Below are positions 33,239-42,127 of a stretch of 64,000 nucleotides of DNA, piece by piece. The notes beneath the pieces were generated by a model. It made no database searches and had not been told where the DNA came from. It saw only the letters and a list, made by a program, of their open reading frames with translations. The first letter of the stretch is position 1, and the number at the start of each line of letters is the position of its first letter. A program made the translations under genes and the position numbers. Source of the DNA: Plasmodiophora brassicae (Eukaryota > Endomyxa: Phytomyxea > Phytomyxea > Plasmodiophorida). Location: NCBI GenBank assembly GCA_036867785.1, contig CP145409.1, forward strand, positions 62,001 through 126,000. The letters run 5' to 3'.

Positions 33239-33961
33239 CTAGTTGACGTCGAGAATGTGAGCCACGATCCAGGGAGGGAGCAACGCGGCAGCGCGCTGAT
33301 CGACAAGGGCGTGGAACGTATCGAAATCAGGCTCGAGTGCATTCAGCATGTCCTCCGTATTGTAGAGCTGGCTTAGATGCAGGAACGCCTTCGTGTCCTC
33401 GGCCTGACAGCGGCGGGTGGCGTTAAAGATGCCGTCAACGATGACCAAGTCCTGTTGCATGGCCGTCCTTAAGGCCCGCCTGCCAAGGCGACCTTCCTCG
33501 AGGCGTCGCCAGAAATTGTTGTCCACGTGAGCGATCTCCATCAAATGTCGTCCCATACAGAAATCGCTGCATTCAGATTGGAACTTGCGGATCTCCTCCA
33601 GGTACGGACGAACGAGGCGAGCACGTGACAGGGTCCTATACTTGTCCTCGAATTCCTCCAGAATGCATCGCTTGATGTGCAGGCTTTTCCTGATGAGCTC
33701 GTGCGCGCCGGTCAGACGGTCCAGATCGAGCGTGCACTTATCAAATATTTGTTCACTTTCGCTGATGGCGTGTTCCAGCAGGCGCTTCTCGCGCAAGTGC
33801 GACGCCAGGGCGTTCAGCGTATGCTTCGTGATCGCGTACACCAGATACGGGGACTGCCCGGCCACCTTCGGCGATACCGCCTGCGCCTGCGACGCAACGA
33901 CAACGACGACGGTCACGACCGGAAGCATGCACGAGGCCGGGGACACGCGTTCGGGCCTCAT
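33239..33961 (-). CDS. Secreted protein, paralogue 2 of a tandem pair
   Basis: Single-exon protein of 240 residues. A Met 11 residues into the frame gives the signal peptide MLPVVTVVVVVASQAQA. The mature part matches paralogue 1 block for block: LIRKSLHIKRCILEEFED against IVKESILIKRSILDEFRD, AHVDNNFWRRLEEG against AHVDADFWERLAQG, and MQQDLVIVDGIFNATRRC against LDQDTWVLNNIISTTDQC. Identity is low overall but collinear, so the duplication is old or fast-evolving. The N-terminal third and the tail (QLYNTEDMLNALEPDFDTF) are private. It lies 378 bp upstream of paralogue 1 on the same strand. Confidence 0.75.
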   Translation of the reverse strand: MRPERVSPASCMLPVVTVVVVVASQAQAVSPKVAGQSPYLVYAITKHTLNALASHLREKRLLEHAISESEQIFDKCTLDLDRLTGAHELIRKSLHIKRCILEEFEDKYRTLSRARLVRPYLEEIRKFQSECSDFCMGRHLMEIAHVDNNFWRRLEEGRLGRRALRTAMQQDLVIVDGIFNATRRCQAEDTKAFLHLSQLYNTEDMLNALEPDFDTFHALVDQRAAALLPPWIVAHILDVN

Positions 33962-34017
33962 CCTCAGTGAATCGAGACACGCCGACCGCGGTTCCCGGCG
34001 ATTTGCTCAGGGGCGCT

Positions 34018-34943
34018 ATTTAGAGCATCTCCACCCGGCTAGCCATAGCCATAGCTAAAATGCCCGTTTTGCGGCCATTTTGGCGATCGCTATTTTCCCA
34101 ATCCCCATCCGGTGATAGCCATAGCTATTTTACTGTGCCAGCGTTTCCTGCCCATTGTACTTGTCGTCGGATGTAATCCTCGATTCCGTTTCAATAACAG
34201 CACTGGCATCGTTCAAAGAGGCTTCTGCGGCGAATATCCAGTTTCTCGAGCTAGCCTGGCGACACCACACGAGCAAGAAGAAGCAGAAACCCGTATCTGG
34301 TGGGTCCAGACCCTGTCGCAGGCCCAATGCTGAACACACTCTGAATACGGTACGGAACGAAACATCCGCGAATAATTTGCTGCAGGTGCGATGTACAACG
34401 AACATCTCTGTTCAGGCGGCGCTTCCGTAGAAACCTTTGTTCGCGAGATCATGGACGGGGTTCTTGGACAAGATCCATGGTTTCAGAACAGAACCACTCA
34501 TTCACCGGCGGGCTTCCAGGTGTTACGCTGCAGAAAGTTGTCGCAGCCATGCGAATCATCGCGTACGGGTGTGCTGACGCTTGTAGCTAATACGTTCGTT
34601 TAATTTCTGCCCGTTTCTGACACCAGGATCATGGGAAATGACAACATAGGCACGCCCCAATGACATGTCTTCCTTTCCGCCCCACTCCGAGCCTCTACGA
34701 CCTTTCTTCGCCTCATATCGCCCATGGTTCCCTCGATCAACAGGAACCACGAGGCCGTCCCCACGATCTCCCAGTCAGACAAAATGTGCGCAACTCCGTG
34801 GCTAGAGATTTGCTTGCCTAGCTATTTCGTGCCGAAATGGCGAGGCAAGTCAAAAAATATAGCGATAGCTAGCCCGGGTGGGGCTGTTTTCTAGCTAAAT
34901 TTTGACTATAGCTAGGGATATAGCTACGGGTTGGGGATGCTCT
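34018..34943. mobile_element. Harbinger-like MITE (about 0.93 kb, non-autonomous)
   Basis: The left end TAGAGCATCTCCACCC and the right end GGGTTGGGGATGCTCTA are imperfect inverted repeats. Tips of the form GAGCATC next to TA-rich targets are typical of PIF/Harbinger elements, which duplicate 3 bp (TWA). Inside both ends are AT-rich subterminal motifs, repeated TAGCCATAGCTA-type blocks at 34040-34135 and 34855-34935, unlike the GC-rich host DNA. No transposase is visible. The flanks (TTA left, TAC right) do not give a clean 3-bp duplication, so it is old or my edge is off by a base or two. Confidence 0.65.
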
Positions 34944-35029
34944 ACGGGCCCAAGCAGCAATGCTGATTGCTGACAGCACACGCCCCCATGCCGCCATGCG
35001 GCATGGCAGGCCGGCTGACCGCCTCGACT

Positions 35030-35350
35030 GCTATATTTGGGTGCCTCGGCCCCTACCACCCTTGAAGCTGCAAAAAAAAAATTTAGGGCGCAAACAAGCG
35101 CAAACAAGCGCATACTTGCGCAACGTTGCCTCAAAACTGGTACAACTGGTAGCAAAACTGGTACAACTGGTACGCGAAACTGGTACAACTGGTACGCGAA
35201 ACTGGTACAACTGGTAGCAAAACTGGTACAACTGGTAGCAAAACTGGTACAACTGGTAGCAAAACTGGTACAACTGGCAGCAAAACTGGTACAACTGGAA
35301 GCAAAACTGGCACAACTGGAAGCAAAACTGGTACAACTGATAGCGAAACT
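35030..35350 (+). repeat. Composite minisatellite, left copy (poly-A motif, GCGCAA motif, 21-bp repeat)
   Basis: The order is GCCTCGGC, then ACCACCCTTGAAGCTGCA with an A10 run, then GCGCAAACAA-type repeats, then about nine copies of a 21-bp unit of the form ACTGGTACAACTGG plus TAGCAAA (35136-35345). Some units carry TACGCGAA instead. The 21-bp period keeps a reading frame and would encode leucine-heptad repeats (KLVQLVA). An inverted copy with the same internal order lies at 39057-39390. Confidence 0.85.
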
Positions 35351-36850
35351 AGCTCCTCCTTGGGCGAATGTTCGGTCGGGCGGTCGTGTTGGGGAAAGCT
35401 ACAAACGCTTAGACCTCATCATAAAGAACTTAGCACATTGTCAATGGGCGCGCGTCGTACGTACCCGCCCTGGCGGTTTCGGCTGCCGCGCCGTGCTTCG
35501 AATCGCATTCGTCGGACGCCCTCGTGACTACCACGGGACCAACAATGGCTAATGTTGTCTGTGTGGTCAGCTGCGGAAGAGCAGGTCGTCTGTGCCGATG
35601 TTTGCGACTCGACGGCGGTGAGTGAGGGGCGCTATCGCGTTGCTGGTGCAGACGGTACTGCGATCGATTCCTGATAGGCGCCCGCAGCCACCTGCACCAG
35701 TACAACCTGGCATGTGTGGATGGGGTGTACAGCAAATCCCCGCTAAGGTCGTTGGGTAGTTCCCCGTCAACCACGTTGTGGCGACGTATGCTGTGACTCT
35801 TTGTCAGGCTCGTTTATACAAGTGTCTGTGTTCGTAAGCGGCCAGGCGCGGGCGTGCGAACGACGTTGACCGCGTGCGCCGCGCCGAGGTCAGTGACCAG
35901 ATCGAGGACGAAGAACAACTATTGGGCCTCCAACAAGATATCCCGACGACGATCACGATTAGGACCCATCAGGTACGCGCTGTGGTAGTCGTTGTCCCCG
36001 TCGTCGTGCACTGAACCGTGTCGGTAGAATGAGCGGGATCGTGTCAACCGTGATGAAGCGGTCATGGAGATAGACAACGTGTTCGACGGCAATCTCCACG
36101 AAGGGAACCCGGATGAACGCGACGACGACCGCCGAGAGCCGGGCGACGACGACGATGTTGGAGACGACGAGGAGCTGGACACAGCGATAGGCGAGCATGA
36201 CCCAAGGAAAACGTCGTCGACGAGCAACTGTTCGTACCGGGGTGTCTTGTCCCATGGAACGTACGACTCACGGTGTGCCCAGGTTGGATGATAACGTTGA
36301 TAAGGAAGATGAGGTACTGCTCGACGCTAGAAGCTGGAAGACGACGAGAAGGTGGAGGGCCAGTGTCCGGATTAGTTAGATATTGGTGCTGGTCTCGACG
36401 ATCAGGTCGGCCGAGATGCGCAAGGTGCCGATGCCCAGCAAGCATCTTTCCGATCTTCCCGAACGTGTGCACAACGCCAAAGCTTCCAATAAGGTGGGTG
36501 CTTCGCGTGGTGTGCGGGAGGGGGCGCAACGTAGGGGCCTGTTAACCACCGTCAGTACTTCGAATATCGCGGTCGACGCTTACTTGAGTGTGGTGGTGTC
36601 CGCTATCGCGATTCTGCAGCTTCACAGACTGTTCGTCAGCAGCCGCGTGGCGTCTCGCTGAACCGGAGTTGGTCATTGTGTGGGATGCGGTAGGTGCCTT
36701 GCTGCGTTGGGTCGGTGTGGCGTGTCGGGTCAGACGCCGGTTCAGCGCGCGCGCAGAGCTGCTGACGAACAGCCTGTGAGGCTGAAGAACGGCGAAACGG
36801 ACACCAACCTAAGTAAGGAAATTCTATGTTTAATCGTAATGAATAAAAGG
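35351..36850. other. Unresolved stretch; possible membrane-protein gene fragment on minus strand
   Basis: Minus-strand frames at 35959-36255 and 36062-36529 contain hydrophobic stretches (MLAYRCVQLLVVSNIVVVA, and EQYLIFLINVIIQPG). These could be exons of a polytopic membrane protein, but I found no splice set that joins them and no motif. It lies between the inverted repeat arm and the reverse-transcriptase region, so it may be interior mobile-element DNA or a captured or decayed gene. Confidence 0.25.
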
Positions 36851-37219
36851 TAGGTGTCGCCTGGAGTTGCTGTTATGCGGCGCCGGATCGTCAGCGATCG
36901 CCGGTCGCCCGAGCAGGTGATGGTACGCACTGCGCCGGCTGTGCTCGGTCCACGCAGCGGGCGTATGCACCGCAGCGCTGGCTTAAAGCAGCAAGTCGAC
37001 ATAGCGGTCTGGTTCGTGCTGGACGTGCTCGACGACGGCCTCGGCGGCGGGGACGGGGACGGCGGCGGCTTGGTTGTCCGGATCGTCCTGCAGGCCGGGT
37101 TCGACGAACGCGATGCAGTGCGGTCCGGCCAGCGATGCGACGCCTGGGCCGACATCGACAACGGCGCCCCATGCAGGCACTTGGCGACGGTTGCCCGGGT
37201 CGCCGTACCCAGCACGTGC

Positions 37220-38915
37220 ATCTACCGGCGCTGTCGGTCAGACAACCTGAAGGTCGGATCTCGCCAGGTCGGCATGATGCAGGGCACCGTCGTCGAATCG
37301 GCCGCCTCAGGTTCATGTCTCAGTAAAATGTGGTATTCTTGGAATTGGAGCGCGAGGTAGTCGAAGGCATCGCGGTAGTCGGCCCGCTCCGGGTGCATTA
37401 GCCAAATTCGCCAATCGATCAGCGGGTGCAGCAAGCGCATGGGCTCGACGCAACCCCCCCAGGTGGAACTGAAACGTCGGGTAACACCCGACACACCCCT
37501 GGCACGGGATCAGGCAGACCAGGTACCGGTTGCAGATCCAGGAGAGGACAGCGTACGCGTGCTTCGAATTCGCCGGCACATCGCTCCACGGGATGCGGCT
37601 GGGTGTACCGCTGGACCTGCAGCGCCATCAGCTTCCCCTTTGCGCCGTCCCACGTCCGCTGGTGCAGCTTCTGTAGCAGGGCGCTCTCCCGTCGGCAGCG
37701 GCGGCAATCTCGGCACACGTCGACCCGTGCGCTTGCACTCGTCGACCAGCTGCTGGCGCACGCGCTGCGCCGGCGCGCCGGCCGCCCACAGCTGGTTGCA
37801 GCGTGCGAGCACCGGGCACCGGCGCGTCATCTTCACGACGTTGCTGTGTCGATCCGCGAGCGCCCGCTTCGCCGTTAACGGCAGGAACTGCACATTCTCG
37901 CCGACGATCGGCAGCGCATCCATCGGAACGGACGCCGCGATTTGCTCGATCTTGAAGAGACGAGTCGCGCGCAGCCGAACGACGTGCGGCCGCCGGTGGG
38001 ATGCCGGCTGCGCGCAGCATCAGGACGTTGCCGCGCACGATACATTGCCACCGACGACTTCATCAACGAGTCTATGCCCACGAGCGACGCTTACGAATGA
38101 TCCGAGAAGGCCAGGCCATACTCGGCGCGGGCGCGGACCCAGATGAAGATGAGCAGTCGCTTGCGGGCCAGGGAGAAGTGCTTGGTTGCAAGGGCGCCGG
38201 TCCGTCCGATCGCCACTCGCCAGAAGCAGCGACTTGGCCTTCCCCGTCCTGTTCGTGAGCTGGGCACCATTGGCGAAATCACGTCGCGTATCACCATTCC
38301 CAGGAACTTGGTAACTTGGTCGAAGACGCCAGGTCGGCCTCGTCCGGGATCTCGTCTCCCATGGTTGTGAACGTCGCGCCGCGGCGCGCCGGGTCCTTCG
38401 TCACCTGTGGCTTTCGAGCATTGAATACGAACCGGTGCCGCCGGTCGTAATCCTCGCGGTGATCCAGCATCCGCTGCGCGACGTCGTCCGACAACGCGTA
38501 AAGCGACGTGTCGTCGGCGAACATCTGCGCAGAGATGGGCTGACCGTACAGCGAGGGTGCAACGCGTCCGAAGACGCGGCACAGCCCGACCGGCAGGTCG
38601 TCGATGTGGATGTTGAACAGGAGCAGGGACAACACGGCTCTCTGGAAGACGCCGACCAGCACGTCAATCGCGCTCGACAGCTGCCTGTCCAGCATCATCT
38701 GGAACGTGCATCCGTCGAACTGCGACTGGACGACAGCGACATTAACGTGAGCGGGGACGCCGCGCGCCAGCAACTTCTCGTTGGCGAGGGCGCGCTCGGT
38801 CGTGTCGTACGCTTTCTGGTTGTCCAGGAGGATCGTCGTGACCGGCTGCTTCAGCCGTCGTTACTTGTCGATCAGCTCGTTGGCGACCAAGAATCGATAT
38901 TCAGTACGTAGGGGC
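37220..38915 (-). mobile_element. Degraded non-LTR retrotransposon (LINE), reverse-transcriptase region
   Basis: Reading on the minus strand from 38915, a non-LTR reverse transcriptase can be followed through several frames: LLDNQKAYDT, GVFQRAVLSLLLFNIHIDDL (family motif GxPQGSxLSPLLFNIYIDDL), the catalytic MFADDTSLYA, FVFNARKPQV and then TKFLGMVI. A thumb-like region has AKHFSLARKRLLIFIW and RAEYGLAF, and LFKIEQIAASVPMDALPI comes later. A Cys cluster, VCRDCRRCRRE, lies near 37700. The frame changes several times and stops occur, so it is not functional. No endonuclease domain was seen 5' of it. The element is bracketed by inverted minisatellite arms, which suggests nesting in, or capture by, a larger foldback structure. 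Confidence 0.75.
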
Positions 38916-39056
38916 CGTGGTTCAACCACGTTGACGTCATCGAGAACAACGGCGCAGCACCACGCCAGACCACGTCGCCGACCCCCCAACATCGACGCCG
39001 GACACCAGCCGAGCTTCGCAGCGAATTTCCGGACGCTCTGCGTCTGACCCCAATAC

Positions 39057-39390
39057 CGGTTTCGCTACCAGTTGTACCAGTTTCGCGTACCAGTTGTACC
39101 AGTTTTGCTACCAGTTGTACCAGTTTTGCTACCAGTTGCACCAGTTGCACCAGTTTTGCTGGTAGTCTGCCGTCGGTCCGCCATGGCATCGAGCGCCGAC
39201 CGCCGACCGGCGACCACGGTAGGCCGACAAACCAATGAAACCATGCGCAAACTTGCGCAACCTTGCGCAAACTTGCGCAAACTTGCGCAACGTTGCGCAA
39301 CGTTGCGCGCGCAACGCGCCGTACCTTGCGCGCGCAACGTTTTTTTTTGTAGCTTCGAGGGTGGTTGCCGCCTCGGCATACCCTGGAGAC
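39057..39390 (-). repeat. Composite minisatellite, right copy in inverse orientation
   Basis: Reading on the minus strand it repeats the layout of 35030-35350: GCCGAGGC, ACCACCCTCGAAGCTACA with an A9 run, an expanded TTGCGCAA/GCGCGCAA tract (39240-39340), an insert of about 80 bp, then four to five units of the 21-bp ACTGGTACAACTGG repeat (39057-39165). The two copies flank about 3.7 kb that holds the LINE remnant. Confidence 0.85.
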
Positions 39391-39799
39391 ATCACGGACT
39401 CGGCCGCGGACTCCGCCACGGTTGGCCTGTACCTACATACGTACATACGGACACCGGGAAGGTGATGTCCGGGAAGGACAGTAGATAGCGAGCGCGGCAC
39501 ACACAGCGTCTTGCTACGCCCGTCCGTTATGCATCTATCCTACAGGAACAATGTCCTGCGCACCTACGAATCGTTTTCAGCTACATGCGCATGGGGCATT
39601 CGGATGCAAACCGTATTGTCTGCCACGTTGGTTCCTGACGCTCCCGGATCCGCTATGTAGATAGGTATCGGTATTTGCAGCGCCATGCAGTCCTGTACTG
39701 GTGATATGCCGAAGATGATCAGCGAGAAAACCAAAGTCGAAGAGAACAGCGGTACCGGTGATCGCGGACTCCGTGGCGGACTTCGTAACGTCCAACAGG

Positions 39800-40232
39800 A
39801 TGCCCTCGTTGAAATGGGAATTCCGGCAGGCCTCGCCGACCGCCTTGTTCTGCCCGTCATGCCAATCCATCATGAGGTTGCCAGATGAGCACGACGTCAT
39901 ATCGTGTTATGAATGCCCGTTGACCTGCAAATCCGACGGTGGGTGCAGTCGTTCCCACCATGGGCTCGTTGGCATCTGACCGTTCGCGTTCAGACCTCCA
40001 TGTCGCCAAACAGATTGATTCAGCGACGTCTGCGGCTAACAATGCGGCAACGACGCTGGTGTCGAACAACGCTATGGCAACTGCTACGCGGGCCACAGTA
40101 CAGGAAGAATGTCCATCGTGCGGGCACCCGGAACTGTCGTTCTACACGATGCAGATGCGCTCCGCTGATGAAGGCCAGACTGTTTTCTACGAATGCATGA
40201 AGTGCGGCCATAAGTATTCACTAAACAATTGA
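39800..40232 (+). CDS. RPA12: RNA polymerase I subunit RPA12 (A12.2)
   Basis: Small zinc-ribbon subunit of RNA polymerase I needed for transcript cleavage and termination. Exons 39800-39938 and 39994-40232 fit phase and give 125 residues, the usual RPA12 size. The N-terminal zinc ribbon is FCPSCQSIMRLPDEHDVISC followed by YEC. The C-terminal TFIIS-like ribbon is CPSCGHPELSFYTMQMRSAD with the catalytic-type acidic R-S-A-D-E loop, closing with ECMKCGHKYS. The intron lies between the two ribbons in a low-complexity Ala/Ser linker. It is followed on the same strand by the SET gene (145 bp). Confidence 0.93.
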
Positions 40233-40376
40233 TCTTAGCTCAGTACTGGCATGGAAATGGAACAGGATGCGCGCTACACGCGCCGTAATTCTGGAATAAT
40301 CGAGAGCATTGGCCATAGTTCGAGAGCAGTTTGGCTCTATGACTAGTGTGCTACCCGTGGCGAACCACGGAACGTT

Positions 40377-41540
40377 ATGGGAGCATCGTCATCATCATCC
40401 GCGACGCGGGCGAGCTCTTTCACGACGTCATGCTACCCGTTTAGGCTGTATCGCCCCAGCTGGCGCGCAGCCTATCGACCTACAAAGTTGGAGGACGACG
40501 ACAGTGATGGCAGCGGTGATCAGATAGAAGTCACAAGTCTGCCGAGGAACCCGACGGCTCTCCTGTCATGTATTACCATCGATGATGGGGTCGCGGTTTC
40601 ATCTGTGGAACTTCCCGCTGGATTACAGATCTGCCCGTTAGCAGATGCGATCGCATCCACAGTCACGAAAACGCGTTCCCAGATCGACGCGTTGTCCACA
40701 GACCCGACCCGTATGCCAAACTACCGGCTGCTCGGGCATGACCAGTATGGCGTCAGCCCGTTCCCGCATTCGTGCACGCCCAGTGCATGGGTCGTCGGGC
40801 ACTTCATCGAGCTACGCCGAACAGTGAGAGCTGGCGACGCGATTACGCTCGACTTCACGTTCTTCGAAACAGAATCGTCCTTGTACCATGGCCGACCGTG
40901 CATGTGCGGATGCGGCGCCCCGGCTCTGGCCTTCGACAAGTGGCGGGACGTTGGGCTCATGAAGATTGCCAGACGGCACGTTGGCCGGCTGATCGCTGCC
41001 AAGTTCAAGGAGAACGGGTGGCATGACCCGCGGATTGAGGTCAGGCACTCGAGAGCATCGGGCATGTTGGGACTGCATTGTCGAGGTACAACGATCTCGG
41101 CAGGCGAACTGATCGCAGTGTTCGCGGGGAAGACGATCCACCGGAAGTACATGTTCAAGCCCGGGGCGGTATCGTCGCGTGACTATGAGATGTCGCTGCA
41201 GATCCAGGACGAGCTGTGGCAGATCCCAAACGAGGACGGCCCGGAGACGACCGACTACATCAACCACTCGTGCGCACCGAGCGCAGGCATGAAGGATTCC
41301 GTCTCCCTGGTCGCCATCAGAGACATCGTCCCGGGCGAGGAGGTCACGATCGACTACGGGATGGTCAACAATGGCCTGCTGCAGAATGCCAGCGACAACT
41401 TCGTTTGCCGGTGCCGTGCGACGAACTGTCGAGGTCGAATCACCACCAACGACTGGCAACACCCTAACGTTCGTCGCCTTCAGCAGTATTGTTCTCCATT
41501 CGTTCAAGAGAAAATGTCGGCGACCACATCAATCTGTTAG
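40377..41540 (+). CDS. Protein with two SET-type domains and a predicted N-myristoylation site
   Basis: Intronless, 387 residues. Residues 1-10 (MGASSSSSAT) fit an N-myristoylation consensus (G2, S6). The C-terminal half is a full SET domain: EVRHSRASGMLGL, AGELIAVFAGKTI, then YINHSCAPSAG (the NHSC pseudoknot, residues 295-303), GEEVTIDYGM (about 320-329) and a post-SET-like CRCRATNCRG. The first half has only the C-terminal part of another SET: FPHSCTPSAWVVG (129-141), RAGDAITLDF (151-160) and CMCGCG (175-180). The catalytic core in front of it is not recognisable. SET enzymes methylate lysines, using SAM. A membrane-anchored, cytoplasmic, non-histone target is suggested by the myristoylation signal but is inference. 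Confidence 0.8.
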   Translation: MGASSSSSATRASSFTTSCYPFRLYRPSWRAAYRPTKLEDDDSDGSGDQIEVTSLPRNPTALLSCITIDDGVAVSSVELPAGLQICPLADAIASTVTKTRSQIDALSTDPTRMPNYRLLGHDQYGVSPFPHSCTPSAWVVGHFIELRRTVRAGDAITLDFTFFETESSLYHGRPCMCGCGAPALAFDKWRDVGLMKIARRHVGRLIAAKFKENGWHDPRIEVRHSRASGMLGLHCRGTTISAGELIAVFAGKTIHRKYMFKPGAVSSRDYEMSLQIQDELWQIPNEDGPETTDYINHSCAPSAGMKDSVSLVAIRDIVPGEEVTIDYGMVNNGLLQNASDNFVCRCRATNCRGRITTNDWQHPNVRRLQQYCSPFVQEKMSATTSIC

Positions 41541-42127
41541 AGACGTCTTCTACGTACGTACCGGACCTACAAGTATAAAGAGCAGAAAAAAATGTGAAAC
41601 TCGGCAAAAACTGAGGTCTAATCTCAATGTGAATATGGGTGATCTGGGCGTCCATTCAAGTCAGTTTTCCTTCCACTGCTGACGGTGGGAAGTTTTCCCT
41701 GCTCCGTTTCCGGCCTTAGGCGGTACCTCCCTCATTATCAACCACGACGCCCCGCCCTCCGGCGGGTCGCCATTGTTGGCCGCCGGCTTGGAATGGGCCG
41801 ACCGTCAACATGGACCTCCCAGGCCCAACATCACAACGGATTATCCACACAGTCTTTGTCCCCGCACGGGTCACAGGATATCGCTACTACCCCGACATTG
41901 GACCAATGTTCCACCTGGCCCTATATACCCAGCCACTTCACGCACTGCCACAGCCTATGGGACCGGCGCGAACACACTGGCGGACTCGGACTGCCCATGT
42001 CGGATCAGCAACAAGGTATGGCAACCTGACCCTATTAACGCAGTCCCAGAGCCTACGGGAGGGCCTGGGCCTAAACCGGTGAATAATCCAGTCGAATTCT
42101 GGAGCCGAGATGAATATAATACATTAA

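Noticed and set aside
35136-35345. CRISPR-like regular repeat
   Set aside because: The 21-bp units are directly contiguous with no unique spacers, so it is a minisatellite. The genome is also eukaryotic.
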